A stretch of 64,000 nucleotides of DNA from Chromatiales bacterium (GTDB lineage: Bacteria; Pseudomonadota; Gammaproteobacteria; UBA6429), in NCBI GenBank assembly GCA_027076405.1, contig JALTJN010000379.1, forward strand, positions 62,001 through 126,000, in the 5' to 3' direction. Below the pieces are notes generated by a model. It saw only the letters and a program-made list of their open reading frames with translations, had not been told where the DNA came from and did no database searches. Positions 34,654 to 44,509 of this stretch are shown here, in pieces (the first letter of the stretch is position 1; each line of letters starts with the position of its first letter). The position numbers were made by a program, and so were the translations under genes.

Positions 34654-35232
34654 TTATCGATAAAAAATATGGCTACCAATTCTGGCGACAGGTCTCTTTT
34701 TTCTTGCCCAGCTGGGTTTGATACGTTTGCTATGATAAAAGATAGCTCCTTTTAGTTTGCGTTTGTTTTTTTCTTTATAAGCTTGTTCTGCAATATTCCA
34801 TGCACGGTACCAGGCTTTCGATTTTAGCCTTGGTGGTTTGTCGAATTCTGTCCAGGAAAACTGACCGACGTATCTTTTTCTAATTCTATCCCAGCGTTTT
34901 TGATAAACGACTTCACAAATAGTGTTTGGATAACGCTTAGAGGCAACCCGATTTAACGTCACACTAGCCACTGCTTGCTGGCCGGCTTTACTTTCACTCC
35001 GCGCTTCGTGAAAAATGTTTTTAGCCAGACATTTTATATCCCGTTGAATATTTTTATATTTCACCAGCTCATAAGTAAAAACAGGAATTGTGATAACAAC
35101 AATCGCAAAGGCGCTTAGCAGTAGATAACCTGTCTTATCTTTTAGCTGCCAGTGAAAATAGAAGTTATGCCAGAGATAAGAAAAGAAACTCTCGATTTTG
35201 GCGATAAATTTGCTGATGAATTTTCGTGGCAT
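34654..35232 (-). CDS. SleB/CwlJ-type cell-wall hydrolase
   Basis: A 192-residue membrane-anchored hydrolase of the SleB superfamily. A membrane helix (about 37-57, TGYLLLSAFAIVVITIPVFT) leads to the catalytic domain with CLAKNIFHEARSESKAGQQAVASV and the central Glu in FHEAR, followed by GQFSWTEF and a C-terminal VARIGSHIFY. These enzymes cleave peptidoglycan. In this organism it is not for spores; a general wall-remodelling role is likely. The active domain faces the periplasm. No strong ribosome-binding site is seen. Confidence 0.83.
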   Translation of the reverse strand: MPRKFISKFIAKIESFFSYLWHNFYFHWQLKDKTGYLLLSAFAIVVITIPVFTYELVKYKNIQRDIKCLAKNIFHEARSESKAGQQAVASVTLNRVASKRYPNTICEVVYQKRWDRIRKRYVGQFSWTEFDKPPRLKSKAWYRAWNIAEQAYKEKNKRKLKGAIFYHSKRIKPSWARKKRPVARIGSHIFYR

Positions 35233-35381
35233 ATGATGAATATATCTTATTTCTCGATGGCAAGTTTGTCATTGTTCTCGAAACCTCATTTTAAAAGCTG
35301 ACTCGACTAAACTTTTTTTATCAGCAGACGCTAAGTCAATATAGGCAGGTATATACGAATATTAGTAAGTGGGCACTAACA

Positions 35382-36254
35382 ATGATACAGATAAAGAGAC
35401 GATTAACAGTCATTACAGCAGCTTGTGCATTGCTATTATCGCCTGTGTGGGCCGGTTCCCAGTTCTATGGCGCAAGTATTGATAAGGCAAAATGGCGAAC
35501 AAGTGGCAATAGGCTGGAATGCCGTCTTAGTCAGGAGATTCCGGGCTATGGTAAGGCGACATTCAGATTGCATTCACTCAAGTCGATGGAGTTTCGGGTT
35601 TCATCCAACTATATTCCGCGCAATGACTCTCAGGCACTGGTTTTTGTCAGTCCGCCGAACTGGAAGCCGTATGCTAATCAATCGATATTGGGGCGGGTTC
35701 CGCTAACAACTCAAAAAGATGTCATTGTGGTACCGGAGGACTGGGCTTACCGGATGGCATTAGAATTACGTGAAGGGATGGAGGCGGTCTGGTCGCACTC
35801 TGATTGGGCTGATGCAAGAGATATTGTTACCGCTAAAGTACTGCCAATTCGGTTTGAGAGTGCCTGGCGTGATTTTGAGCGTTGCAACGAGAATCTTATT
35901 GATTACGGCTATAATGATGTTCGCTTTAAAGTCTTTTATTTTAGAAAAAAGAATCTGACGCTAAATCGTAAAGAGAAGTCATATTTAAACCGGTTGGCGG
36001 AATATGTGTTGTTAGATAAGGATTATCAATACATTAAAATTAATTCACATACCGATAGTCGTGGGGTGCGGGGTAAAAATCTGGCAATTTCCCGGCGACG
36101 TGCAAATATGGTGAAAAATTACCTTGTTAAAAAAGGGGTTAATCCAAAGAATTTTGTTATTGTTGCGCGTGGTGAAAAAAAGCCAAAATATAATAACCGG
36201 ACTAAATCAGGGCGGGCCAAGAATCGTCGGGTTGAAATTCGTTTGGTTAAATAG
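35382..36254 (+). CDS. motY: MotY-type flagellar stator-associated OmpA-family protein
   Basis: A 290-residue exported protein: signal peptide to WAG (about residue 25), a MotY-N domain (about 26-165, with RLECRLSQEIPGYGKATF-type core and LVFVSPPNWKPY), and a C-terminal OmpA peptidoglycan-binding domain (about 178-290; INSHTDSRGVRGKNLAISRRRA, ARGEKKP, KNRRVEIRL). This layout is that of MotY, part of the T-ring in sodium-driven polar flagellar motors, where it anchors PomB/MotB stators. No other motility gene is in the window. The C-terminal domain could also suit another OmpA-like lipoprotein, but the N domain fits MotY. Confidence 0.78.
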   Translation: MIQIKRRLTVITAACALLLSPVWAGSQFYGASIDKAKWRTSGNRLECRLSQEIPGYGKATFRLHSLKSMEFRVSSNYIPRNDSQALVFVSPPNWKPYANQSILGRVPLTTQKDVIVVPEDWAYRMALELREGMEAVWSHSDWADARDIVTAKVLPIRFESAWRDFERCNENLIDYGYNDVRFKVFYFRKKNLTLNRKEKSYLNRLAEYVLLDKDYQYIKINSHTDSRGVRGKNLAISRRRANMVKNYLVKKGVNPKNFVIVARGEKKPKYNNRTKSGRAKNRRVEIRLVK

Positions 36255-36259
36255 TTGTT

Positions 36260-36340
36260 GGCCACGAAGGACACAAAGAACAGCAAGGATTAATATCGCG
36301 GATAGCTATTATGGGGTTTTTCTTCGGGTTCTTGGTGGCT
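36260..36340. repeat. CCACGAAGGAC-type palindromic element, copy 1
   Basis: Left arm GGCCACGAAGGACACAAAG near 36260 and right arm GGGTTCTTGGTGGCT near 36327-36340 are imperfect inverted repeats. Related elements lie at 37663-37816 and 48407-48526. It lies in the motY-argG gap. Confidence 0.6.
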
Positions 36341-36377
36341 AAATCTCTTTGAAACTGTAACATTCGCGTATCTCGGG

Positions 36378-36383
36378 TATAAT
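36378..36383 (+). promoter_or_regulatory. Putative -10 box of argG
   Basis: TATAAT 66 bases before the argG ATG. A -35 is less clear (CTGTAA 17 bases upstream). No ArgR operator palindrome is evident nearby. Confidence 0.45.
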
Positions 36384-36448
36384 CACGCCCCTAATTTCTA
36401 ATCTATTAATTTATACTTCTTCGGGAAAGCCTGATAAGTGGAGTTCGC

Positions 36449-37663
36449 ATGAGTGACGTTAAAAAAGTAGTACTGGCCTATTCTGGTGGTCTGGATACAT
36501 CAATTATTTTGAAATGGTTGGAAGATACCTATGGCTGTGAGGTTGTGACCTTTACTGCAGATATTGGTCAGGGTGAAGAAGTAGAGCCGGCTCGTGCTAA
36601 AGCGAAAGCAATGGGTGTAAAAGAAATCTATATTGAAGATTTACGCGAAGACTTTGCGCGTGATTATGTTTTCCCGATGTTTCGCGCTAATACTATTTAT
36701 GAAGGTGAGTATTTACTGGGCACTTCAATCGCTCGCCCGCTTATCGCAAAGCGTTTAGTTGAAATTGCACAAGAAGTGGGTGCCGATGCCATTTCTCATG
36801 GGGCAACCGGAAAGGGGAATGATCAGGTTCGCTTTGAATTAGGCGCGTATGCCTTAATGCCGGATGTACAAGTGATTGCACCATGGCGTGAATGGGATTT
36901 GAGCTCGCGTGAATCATTAATGGCTTATGCGGAAAAGCATGGCATTGAAGTGGACTATGCCAAGCAGGGTAAAAAATCACCTTACTCAATGGATGCAAAT
37001 TTATTGCATATCTCTTATGAAGGTGACATTTTGGAAGACCCATGGAATGAGCCTGAAGATGATATGTGGCGTTGGTCAGTATCGCCTGAAGCAGCACCGG
37101 ACAAGGCAACCTATTTGGAATTAGATTATGTGAAGGGTGATATTGTTGCGATTAACGGCGAGAAAATGTCACCGGCAACCGTGATGGAGTATTTAAATAA
37201 AGTGGGTGGTGAAAACGGTATCGGTCGTGATGATATTGTTGAAAACCGATTTGTGGGTATGAAGTCGCGCGGTTGTTATGAAACGCCAGCGGGAACCATT
37301 ATGCTAAAAGCACATCGCGGTATTGAATCATTAACTCTTGATCGTGAAGCGATGCATTTAAAGGATGAAATGATGCCGCGTTATGCGAAGATGATTTATA
37401 ACGGTTTTTGGTGGTCACCGGAGCGTGAAGCATTACAAGCATTAATTGATAACACACAAAAACATGTGAATGGTACCGTACGAATTAAATTATACAAAGG
37501 TAATGTGAGTGTGGCCGGACGTAAGTCTGAAAAAGATTCATTGTTTGATGAAAATATTGCCAGCTTTGAAGATGATGGTGGTGCGTATAATCAGCAAGAT
37601 GCCGATGGCTTTATTAAATTGAATGCCCTACGTTTACGAATTGCGGCGAAGAAAAAATATTAG
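36449..37663 (+). CDS. argG: Argininosuccinate synthase ArgG
   Basis: ATP-dependent ligation of citrulline and aspartate to argininosuccinate. The 404-residue protein belongs to the shorter type (E. coli has 447): the ATP loop [16 protein letters not shown] (9-24), the [15 protein letters not shown] citrulline/aspartate site, and [17 protein letters not shown]. It is cytosolic. The gene stands alone with a TATAAT upstream and a GGAG before its ATG. Its TAG stop lies at the edge of the next palindromic element. Confidence 0.97.
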   Translation: MSDVKKVVLAYSGGLDTSIILKWLEDTYGCEVVTFTADIGQGEEVEPARAKAKAMGVKEIYIEDLREDFARDYVFPMFRANTIYEGEYLLGTSIARPLIAKRLVEIAQEVGADAISHGATGKGNDQVRFELGAYALMPDVQVIAPWREWDLSSRESLMAYAEKHGIEVDYAKQGKKSPYSMDANLLHISYEGDILEDPWNEPEDDMWRWSVSPEAAPDKATYLELDYVKGDIVAINGEKMSPATVMEYLNKVGGENGIGRDDIVENRFVGMKSRGCYETPAGTIMLKAHRGIESLTLDREAMHLKDEMMPRYAKMIYNGFWWSPEREALQALIDNTQKHVNGTVRIKLYKGNVSVAGRKSEKDSLFDENIASFEDDGGAYNQQDADGFIKLNALRLRIAAKKKY

Positions 37664-37816
37664 CCACGAAGGACTCTAAGGAAAGAACTTAAAAAAACAC
37701 GGGGGACACGGGGAGCACTGGGATAGGAAATTAAAAAATCTTTCTCAGTGAATTCTGTGTCCCCCGTGGTTTTTATTTTTAATAAATTTTCTTGGTGTTC
37801 TTCAAGTCCTTTGTGG
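37663..37816. repeat. CCACGAAGGAC-type palindromic element, copy 2
   Basis: Outer arms CCACGAAGGAC (37664-37674) and GTCCTTTGTGG (37806-37816) match at 10 of 11 positions. Inner arms CACGGGGGACAC (37698-37709) and GTGTCCCCCGTG (37757-37768) are perfect. It fills nearly all of the argG-DoxX convergent gap and may also serve as a bidirectional terminator. Confidence 0.75.
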
Positions 37817-37824
37817 TAAAAATA

Positions 37825-38418
37825 TTATTTCATAAATTTATGTCTTAACCAGTAATCCACACTGACATATTTACCACTGCCAATAAAAAATAAAGTCAGC
37901 AACATAATAAAGTAGGTTGCCGCAAATTCAATACCGTTATTTAGAATAACAAAGCTTCCCTGTTCGGTTAACCATTCATAATTGCCATTGGTTTGTAATA
38001 GTTCTTTTGCTGCATCTAGTCGTTCAATGGCAGCATTTGCATCGGCGCAATTAAACAAACAAAATTTTGCGTCAGCAACAGATTGCCAGCCATTTACCCA
38101 ATGCACCGAAACAATAGCTATGACCATGGTGAACATTAAGGGGACGGATATCCAGCGAACGCCAAAACCAATTAACAACATAATTGCGCCGGCTATTTCG
38201 GTTGAGGTTGCTAGAAACGCCATTAATTCAGGGAAAGGTAAACCTAAGCCCCATTCAGAATTACCAAACCAGTCGGCAGTATCTTTAAAGCTGTTAAATT
38301 TACTTGTGCCGGCCATCCAGAAAATAGGCGCAAGATAAAGGCGTAATAAAAGTGGCGCGAGAAAATCAGCTTTCCGGGTACGGTCAAGTAAACCTTGTAA
38401 TTGTAGTAATTTTTCCAT
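37825..38418 (-). CDS. DoxX-family membrane protein (HvfD-like)
   Basis: A 197-residue protein with about four membrane helices (APLLLRLYLAPIFWMAGTSKF; WISVPLMFTMVIAIVSVHWV; and others) of the DoxX type, with a longer soluble loop between helices 3 and 4 holding two cysteines (CLFNCA). It is the last gene of the HvfA-B-C-DoxX group, 64 bases after hvfC. In related clusters the DoxX protein accompanies the modified peptide, possibly handling redox or export; the function is not settled. Confidence 0.8.
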   Translation of the reverse strand: MEKLLQLQGLLDRTRKADFLAPLLLRLYLAPIFWMAGTSKFNSFKDTADWFGNSEWGLGLPFPELMAFLATSTEIAGAIMLLIGFGVRWISVPLMFTMVIAIVSVHWVNGWQSVADAKFCLFNCADANAAIERLDAAKELLQTNGNYEWLTEQGSFVILNNGIEFAATYFIMLLTLFFIGSGKYVSVDYWLRHKFMK

Positions 38419-38482
38419 GCGTTAACTCCGTATAATTATTATTTATAATGATTAAAGGTATGACACTTAGTTAAGAAATCGT

Positions 38483-39259
38483 TCAGTTTTTAATTTTATT
38501 GACGCCAAGAATGACATTTCTATTTTTTAAATCCTGAATAATTTGATAACCACCTTCATATACGACATCAGGATTAGGGTGGTTGAGTTGTTCGACAATA
38601 ACATCGAGCATTTGTTTAGTCGTTAATCCATTATCTTCATTGAGTAACTGTATTAATAATGCGGTGATTGGGTTGAGCTCCAGAAAGTGAACCTCATCAT
38701 TATTATCTCGATAAACTAATAAATACACAGGTTGTTCGGCGGGTTCGCTCGGAATAAAATCTTCTGTGATTTGTTGTACTGGATAAGTATAAGTTAAGGG
38801 CCAGGCCAGTGGTGACATAACAGGATAGTCATTTATTAAATCACCTTCTTTATCAATCTTATCCCAGTTAATTGTGTTATCCAGATCGGATGTTAATAAA
38901 GCCAGCTCTATCCACTCATAATGTGCGAGTTCTTTTATGAAGGGTGGATCAGCGGGATTATTCCGTTCTGTTTCGAGATAGTTTAAAAACTCTCGTGGCA
39001 TTTCCGGAAATAAAGGCGTACGAGATAAATGCCGGCTAAAATAATCTCGCATCATGCTTTGCCATTCATCTTCTGTTGTTATTTTTTTTAATACCGGATA
39101 GGTGTTGGCAATAAAATCTTCAACGTTGTTAAAAAACAATTCGTTATATATTTTCATGCGACGAGCTTCAACATCACCGGGTTTTGGATTTTTTTCAGGA
39201 TCGCGAATATGTGCAGCAAATTCGTATTGAGCTTGAGTAAATAAAGGTAAGTTAGCCAT
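38483..39259 (-). CDS. DUF2063 partner protein of the MNIO enzyme (HvfC-like)
   Basis: A 258-residue soluble protein of the DUF2063 family. The N-terminal domain (about 1-100: QAQYEFAAHIRDPEKNPKPG, ARRMKIYNELFFNNVEDFI, SRHLSRTPLFPEMPREFLNYL) is typical of HvfC proteins, and the C-terminal part folds as a second domain. Such proteins bind the precursor peptide and deliver it to the DUF692 enzyme. The start overlaps the end of hvfB by 8 bases, showing coupled translation. Confidence 0.85.
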   Translation of the reverse strand: MANLPLFTQAQYEFAAHIRDPEKNPKPGDVEARRMKIYNELFFNNVEDFIANTYPVLKKITTEDEWQSMMRDYFSRHLSRTPLFPEMPREFLNYLETERNNPADPPFIKELAHYEWIELALLTSDLDNTINWDKIDKEGDLINDYPVMSPLAWPLTYTYPVQQITEDFIPSEPAEQPVYLLVYRDNNDEVHFLELNPITALLIQLLNEDNGLTTKQMLDVIVEQLNHPNPDVVYEGGYQIIQDLKNRNVILGVNKIKN

Positions 39260-40109
39260 GTTGAATTTTACTGGCGTTTTGTTTTGTCCACTTAGTTTGA
39301 ATTTCCAGAATAGTATCGACTTCAGTTAAAAGCTCCGGAATAGGTGGTATATTAAAATCACGTTCTAATAATGTTGGCATTACACCAAACACATCATAGG
39401 TTTTATGCAGTAAATCCCAGACGGTATCAACTACATCAGCACCATGAGTATCGACAATCAGGTCTTCGGCTTCATTGTAATGTCCGGCAATATGCAGATA
39501 AGTAACTCGCTCTGCCGGTAGTTGTTTTAAAAATTTAACTGCATCATATTGATGGTTGATGCTGTTTACATAGATATTGTTAACGTCTAATAAAAAATCA
39601 CAATCAGCTTCACTGATGACTGCGTTAATAAAATCAATTTCTTCGAGTTCTTTTGATGGAGCTGCGTAATAAGATACATTTTCCATTGCGATACGCTGTT
39701 CTAAAATATCTTGAGTTCGTTTAATACGGTCTGCGACGTAATGAACCGCTTCTTCAGTAAAGGGAATAGGCATGAGATCATAAAGATGACCGTCATCGCT
39801 ACAGTAACTTAAATGATCACTGTAGGCAGGAATATTGTGTTGCTTTATAAATTTTTTAACTTTATATAAAAAAGCTTCATCAAGCGGAGCCGGGCTGCCA
39901 ATTGATAAAGATAAACCGTGTAGAGTAACGGGATATTTTTCGGTAAAAGCGCTGAATTGTTTACCTAAGAGACCACCTACACCAATCCAGTTTTCAGGTG
40001 CAACTTCCATAAAGTTAACCTGAGAAGGTGGCTGGTCTGCGAGTTCATCCATAATGGATCGTCGCAGACCTAAACCGGCCCCATGAACGGGGTATTGCCT
40101 GGTGTTCAT
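39252..40109 (-). CDS. DUF692/MNIO multinuclear iron oxidase (HvfB-like)
   Basis: A 285-residue TIM-barrel iron enzyme of the MNIO family. MNIOs modify cysteine-containing peptides; HvfB-type enzymes act on GKCG cores to form copper-chelating heterocycles. Family segments visible are GAGLGLRRS, EVAPENWIGVGG, AYSDHLSYC, ENVSYY, LLDVNNIYVN, YLHIAGHYN, DTHGADVVDTVW and LLERDFNIPP, with His, Asp, Asn and Glu as probable iron ligands. It starts 20 bases after the precursor gene and overlaps hvfC by 8 bases. Confidence 0.9.
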   Translation of the reverse strand: MNTRQYPVHGAGLGLRRSIMDELADQPPSQVNFMEVAPENWIGVGGLLGKQFSAFTEKYPVTLHGLSLSIGSPAPLDEAFLYKVKKFIKQHNIPAYSDHLSYCSDDGHLYDLMPIPFTEEAVHYVADRIKRTQDILEQRIAMENVSYYAAPSKELEEIDFINAVISEADCDFLLDVNNIYVNSINHQYDAVKFLKQLPAERVTYLHIAGHYNEAEDLIVDTHGADVVDTVWDLLHKTYDVFGVMPTLLERDFNIPPIPELLTEVDTILEIQTKWTKQNASKIQHG

Positions 40110-40129
40110 GTGATTTATATGTGGCTTAA

Positions 40130-40531
40130 TTATTTACCGCCACATTTTCCTTCACCCATTTTCTTCTTGGAGCCACCACATTTACCTTCTTTCATGTCTT
40201 TTTCCATATTCATTTTTTTGGCTTTTTTACCACCACATTTACCTTCGCCACACTTACCATCTTTCTTCATTTTTTTAGAGCCACCACATTTTCCATCTTT
40301 CATGCCTTTTTGCATGGATTTACCACCGCACTTTCCATCCATGCCTTTGCTCTTTTTCATACCGCCACATTTGCCTTCTTCCATAGCAAGTTGCATGTAA
40401 CCACCTGACATTTCATTCATGGCGAATGGATTTGTACTTTCAGCATTTGCTACATTAGTCATTGCTAAAGAAGCAACAAAAGCTGTACCTGCAGCAATTG
40501 AAAGAGTAGTGATTTTTATTGATTTAGACAT
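40130..40531 (-). CDS. RiPP precursor of the HvfA/bufferin type with seven GKCG cores
   Basis: A 133-residue precursor. A long signal peptide (1-30, ending VANA) is followed by a short leader-like segment (ESTNPFAMNEMSGGYMQLA) and then a Gly/Lys/Cys-rich region with seven GKCG motifs whose cysteines are residues 55, 68, 82, 94, 99, 118 and 130. Four motifs are EGKCG and three DGKCG; every cysteine is in such a motif. By family knowledge, the DUF692 enzyme modifies these cysteines so that the exported peptide binds copper. GGAG precedes the ATG by eight bases. Function as a metal-stress metallophore is inferred from its partner genes. Confidence 0.88.
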   Translation of the reverse strand: MSKSIKITTLSIAAGTAFVASLAMTNVANAESTNPFAMNEMSGGYMQLAMEEGKCGGMKKSKGMDGKCGGKSMQKGMKDGKCGGSKKMKKDGKCGEGKCGGKKAKKMNMEKDMKEGKCGGSKKKMGEGKCGGK

Positions 40532-40790
40532 ATGTTTATCTCCGGTTATTTATGTAAGTAGAACTATTTTTGTTGTATGTAAAAATATCTGGCTAGGGAG
40601 ATGAACACAAAGGACTTCTCCAGCTCGCAAAATATGACATATATCTATAACAAAAGTTTCGTATTTGTACGAGACTTTTTTAATAATATTGTAATAATTT
40701 AGAGATTAGGCTTTTTATAAGTGAGGGATATAGGTGGATAGCAAAAAATAGCCATAGAAATCAGGAGGATAGTTTTAGGTGTGAATCTAA

Positions 40791-41216
40791 TTAGATATAG
40801 CTCTTTAAGCAGTTTAAATAATCATTTTCATCAGGAGCCTTGTTTTGAGACTGTGCTTCCCATAGCATTTTACCTAAACATTCCATCATTAAATGCTCGG
40901 TTTCATGGGGATCTTTACATTTGTTAAGCATAGCGTGATGCAGCTGCTCGATACCTGTCGGACGTTTTGTGGAAAGTTGCTCCTGAATGGAAATATGCAT
41001 GGCCATGTGTAAAAAGGGGTTGGTTTGTCCCATTTCAGGTGTGTAATCTTTGTCTAGTTCGGCGTCTTCATTTTCAAGCAAGGCGTGATACTCTGGATGA
41101 AGTTCAACAATCTTGGCAACAACGGCTTCGAGTGGTTCCATTAGCTGTTTATTTTGATGTTTTTTCCATGAGGTAAAAAACATTTGTCGTAATTCTGTGC
41201 GGTCTTGTCCAAACAT
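40791..41216 (-). CDS. DUF1841 family protein
   Basis: A 141-residue soluble, probably all-helical protein: MFGQDRTELRQMFFTSWKKH, VAKIVELHPEYHALLENED, TNPFLHMAMHISIQEQLSTKRP and C-terminal HETEHLMMECLGKMLWEAQ are DUF1841 hallmarks. It is common in beta- and gammaproteobacteria near nth, as here (nth is about 1.3 kb away on the same strand). No function is known. Three histidine-containing motifs (HMAMH, HH, HETEH) might bind metal. Confidence 0.82.
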   Translation of the reverse strand: MFGQDRTELRQMFFTSWKKHQNKQLMEPLEAVVAKIVELHPEYHALLENEDAELDKDYTPEMGQTNPFLHMAMHISIQEQLSTKRPTGIEQLHHAMLNKCKDPHETEHLMMECLGKMLWEAQSQNKAPDENDYLNCLKSYI

Positions 41217-41265
41217 GGGGCGTAGATTAATCAGCTAGGCATGATTATTCAATAGTTTCTTCTTA

Positions 41266-42447
41266 TTAAAAAAGATCAATTTCACTTTCTTCGGTTGAGC
41301 TGGGATGATTTGAGAGCAGCATACCGAGTTGCTCACCTAATTTTCCCAGTTCCATGCTTGCTGTTTGTAACTCATTGATGTCAATACTTGTTTTCATTGT
41401 TATATCTTTAATTTGATCTAAGGTATTGAATGCCATTGTTGCGGAGTTCTGTTCTGTACTGGTGGCATGGGCTAATGTGCTTCCAAGAGTGCTTACGGTT
41501 GACATGAAACCAACAATTTCAGAGTACGACATAATCATTTCTTCCATTAACTCGTCTGCTTCATTAGCCAGAGTGGCAGAAGAAGATATTTGAGCAACCG
41601 CGGTGCTAACGTTACCTTGCAATGATTTAATAATATTTTCAATTTCTTCTGTTGATTGTTGCGTTTTATTGGCTAAAGAACGCACTTCATCAGCGACGAC
41701 GGCAAAGCCTCGACCTTGTTCGCCAGCTCTTGCTGCCTCAATAGCCGCATTTAAAGCAAGAAGATTTGTTTGTTCTGCTACACCTTGTATTACGTCAACA
41801 ATATTACTGATTGCTGAACTGTCTTTTCCCAGATGTTCAACAATACCTTCTGTTTCTGAAACACTTTCCGAAAGAGCAAGTACACCACTCATGGCTTTGG
41901 TCATGACTAATTTACCGCTATTACCTTCTACTTCTGATTTGGCAGATACTTCGACAGTTTCATCCGCTGTTGTTTTTGCTTGTGTTAAAACGGTTTGTAA
42001 TCCATCAAGTTGAGTATGAACCACAGAGGCCATTGATTCCTGTAAATTAATATTTTGTAAAACAGTATTGGCTGTATCGGAAAGTTTGTTTGCGTAACCG
42101 GCAAGTTTAGTTGAAACATCATCAAACAAGAGTCCGTTTGCCTGCTGTTTTTTTAAAAAAGGGAGTAAGAGAGAAGTAAATTTATCTAACTCAATATTTT
42201 TTGTGCTCAATATATTCGGGATGAAGGTATTTTTATCTTTTTTAAAACTTTCAATTAAGTGGATTAATTGTTTGCAGGTTTTTTTGTATTCACGATTCTC
42301 AAGAATTAGTTTAACTAAAAAATAACTTAATAGAGAAATAAAAGTGGCAATGGAAAAATAAAGCAAAGGTAACGTTTTAAAAATAACGATTAAGAGAAGT
42401 ACAAAAATGAATCCGATAAGTGTTTTTTTATAGGAAATATTTTTCAT
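41266..42447 (-). CDS. Methyl-accepting chemotaxis-like protein without a periplasmic sensor
   Basis: A 393-residue signalling protein. Two membrane helices at the N terminus (about 8-24 and 27-50) leave almost no periplasmic loop, so it does not sense the periplasm through a classical domain. There is no HAMP domain. The rest is a long coiled coil with the conserved hairpin tip [34 protein letters not shown], which binds CheA and CheW. It may sense membrane or cytosolic signals. It is a single gene; no che genes are in the window. Confidence 0.8.
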   Translation of the reverse strand: MKNISYKKTLIGFIFVLLLIVIFKTLPLLYFSIATFISLLSYFLVKLILENREYKKTCKQLIHLIESFKKDKNTFIPNILSTKNIELDKFTSLLLPFLKKQQANGLLFDDVSTKLAGYANKLSDTANTVLQNINLQESMASVVHTQLDGLQTVLTQAKTTADETVEVSAKSEVEGNSGKLVMTKAMSGVLALSESVSETEGIVEHLGKDSSAISNIVDVIQGVAEQTNLLALNAAIEAARAGEQGRGFAVVADEVRSLANKTQQSTEEIENIIKSLQGNVSTAVAQISSSATLANEADELMEEMIMSYSEIVGFMSTVSTLGSTLAHATSTEQNSATMAFNTLDQIKDITMKTSIDINELQTASMELGKLGEQLGMLLSNHPSSTEESEIDLF

Positions 42448-42554
42448 TCGATTTTGTACCTTCAGAGAAAGTAAGCGCTTATTAGAAAGCGGGGTATGTT
42501 CTTATATTATCGTTCAGAAACAGGAAAGCTTGAGGAATAGTTTATTAAATAAGG

Positions 42555-43190
42555 TTAATCGAGGTTTTTTTGTTTAAATTCACATAAATCTTCAATGACA
42601 CAGGCGCCACAACGGGGTTTGCGGGCAATGCAGGTATAGCGGCCATGCAATATTAACCAGTGATGCGCGTCGACCATAAATTTTTCGGGGATAAATTTTA
42701 CGAGCTTTTTTTCGACTTCGAGTACATTTTTGCCCGGGGCAATTTTTGTGCGATTTGAAACACGAAAAATATGAGTATCAACGGCCATGGTTGGATGGCC
42801 AAATGCAGTGTTTAATACTACATTTGCGGTTTTACGGCCCACGCCGGGTAATGCTTCGAGTGCTTCACGACTATCCGGTACTTGAGAGTTATGTTCTTTT
42901 ACCAACATATTGCAGGTTTTGATAATGTTTTTTGCTTTAGTGTTATACAAACCAATAGTTTTAATATATTTTTTTAAGCCTGCTTCTTTCAGGGCTGCCA
43001 TTTTCTCAGGCGTTGGTGCTTTTTTAAATAAGTCTTTCGTTGCTTTATTAACCCCTTTATCTGTTGATTGAGCAGAGAGAATAACGGCGATTAATAATTC
43101 AAAGGGCGATGAAAAATTAAGTTCGGTCGTTGGGTTAGGGATATGTTTTTTCAGTCGAGTGAAAATTTCAGTACGAATTGCTTTGTTCAT
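42555..43190 (-). CDS. nth: Endonuclease III
   Basis: Base-excision repair DNA glycosylase/AP lyase for oxidised pyrimidines. With the start at the ATG at 43188-43190 the product is 211 residues, the E. coli length, and begins MNKAIRTEIF. The helix-hairpin-helix LEALPGVGRKTANVVLNTAFG with catalytic Lys and Asp (AVDTHIFRVSNRT) and the [4Fe-4S] cysteines in CIARKPRCGACVIEDLC are present. A longer frame to 43229 overlaps rnfE and is not used. It follows rnfE by 4 bases at the end of the rnf operon, as in E. coli. Confidence 0.96.
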   Translation of the reverse strand: MNKAIRTEIFTRLKKHIPNPTTELNFSSPFELLIAVILSAQSTDKGVNKATKDLFKKAPTPEKMAALKEAGLKKYIKTIGLYNTKAKNIIKTCNMLVKEHNSQVPDSREALEALPGVGRKTANVVLNTAFGHPTMAVDTHIFRVSNRTKIAPGKNVLEVEKKLVKFIPEKFMVDAHHWLILHGRYTCIARKPRCGACVIEDLCEFKQKNLD

Positions 43191-43194
43191 AAAA

Positions 43195-43887
43195 TTAACT
43201 AACCGTTTCAGCGGATAGTGGTTTTTCAATCAGGCTTTTTTCTTGTTCTTTTTGTTTTTTATCGAGAATGTTTTTACCGGCGATTAAAAAACCAAGACCA
43301 ATAAAAGCGCCCGGTGGAAGAATAGCAAGTAAATAACCGCGGTAGTTATTAAACAAGGTAATAGTAAAGTCGCGGGCTGCTTCGCCAAACATAAGGTGAG
43401 CTTGTTGGAATAAGGTACCAAAGCCAATGGCTTCGCGCATAGCACCAAGTGTCACTAATACTAATGTGAATCCTAAGCCCATAAATAATCCATCAACTGA
43501 TGAAGCAAGCATGGTGTTTTTTGAGGCAAACGCTTCTGCGCGACCAATAATGGCGCAGTTGGTTACGATTAATGGAATGAAAATACCCAGAATAATATAG
43601 AGCTCATGGAACCAGGCATTCATTGATAGTTCAATGACCGTTACAGTCGAAGCAATAATTAATACGAAAACAGGAATACGGATCTCTGGACGTACCCAGT
43701 GGCGAATCATTGATACCATCATATTTGATGCAACTAAGGTTAAGGTGGTTGCCAGACCAAGCCCCAAACCATTGATAACCGTGTTTGATACAGCGAGCAA
43801 CGGACATAAACCAAGTAACTGTACAAATGCAGGATTATTTGTCCAGAGACCATCAGAAATAATTTTACTGTATTGTGTATCACTCAT
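43195..43887 (-). CDS. rnfE: Electron transport complex subunit RnfE/RsxE
   Basis: An integral membrane subunit (230 residues, six helices) of the Rnf complex, paralogous to RnfA and placed beside it in the membrane. Motifs [44 protein letters not shown] and [19 protein letters not shown] fit. The extra C-terminal tail ([15 protein letters not shown]) is hydrophilic. Its start overlaps rnfG by 8 bases. Confidence 0.95.
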   Translation of the reverse strand: MSDTQYSKIISDGLWTNNPAFVQLLGLCPLLAVSNTVINGLGLGLATTLTLVASNMMVSMIRHWVRPEIRIPVFVLIIASTVTVIELSMNAWFHELYIILGIFIPLIVTNCAIIGRAEAFASKNTMLASSVDGLFMGLGFTLVLVTLGAMREAIGFGTLFQQAHLMFGEAARDFTITLFNNYRGYLLAILPPGAFIGLGFLIAGKNILDKKQKEQEKSLIEKPLSAETVS

Positions 43888-44494
43888 ATAATGAATCTCG
43901 ATTTTTTTTATAAAAAAGTAAAGTTTTATAGACGGCTTTTACAATTGCTCGAGGTGTTATGGTTGCGCCTGTAAACTGATCAAACTGACCACCATCACGT
44001 TTTACTGCCCAGCCTTTTTTATCCGGGTTAGATAAAGATCGATCTTTAAATTTGGTTATCCAGTCAGAACGGCTTTCATCAATAGCATCACCTAGCCCGG
44101 GTGTTTCTAGATGGCGAACAACACGTACACCAGCAAGTGTGCCATCATATTTTATTGCTACAAGTAGTTCGATATTCCCGTTATATCCATCCGGTGCAAG
44201 GCTATTAATAATAACAGCTACCGGTTTATTGTTTTTACGAGCGCGGTATATATTGACCGGTGTTTTTCTGCCTAATAGCTCTCTGTCTTGTATCTGGATA
44301 ATATCTGTAAAAATATCATTATCATGATCGTCTGGTGAAATAAGAACATGAAAAGCTTTTAATAATGCCAGACGCTGATTTTCATTAATTTGATCGATAG
44401 TATGATCATAAGTATAAGAAACAAAAAAAGTGCCGATCACTGCAAACAACGAGAGTACGATGGCGCTGATAATCATATTGCGAATAACTTTCAT
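43880..44494 (-). CDS. rnfG: Electron transport complex subunit RnfG/RsxG
   Basis: A 204-residue periplasmic flavoprotein subunit of Rnf with one N-terminal membrane helix ([21 protein letters not shown]). FMN is linked through the threonine in the [11 protein letters not shown] motif (S/T-G-A-T type), added by ApbE. LDH-type [15 protein letters not shown] is also present. Located 15 bases after rnfD. Confidence 0.95.
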   Translation of the reverse strand: MKVIRNMIISAIVLSLFAVIGTFFVSYTYDHTIDQINENQRLALLKAFHVLISPDDHDNDIFTDIIQIQDRELLGRKTPVNIYRARKNNKPVAVIINSLAPDGYNGNIELLVAIKYDGTLAGVRVVRHLETPGLGDAIDESRSDWITKFKDRSLSNPDKKGWAVKRDGGQFDQFTGATITPRAIVKAVYKTLLFYKKNRDSLYE

Positions 44495-44509
44495 TATTTT
44501 GATCGCCCT

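Noticed and set aside
40651..40682. Hairpin with T-run in the hvfA-DUF1841 gap
   Set aside because: The stem has mismatches, and it could serve either strand, so I do not assign it as a terminator.
43191..43229. N-terminal extension of endonuclease III
   Set aside because: It would overlap rnfE; the shorter form equals the E. coli protein in length and start.
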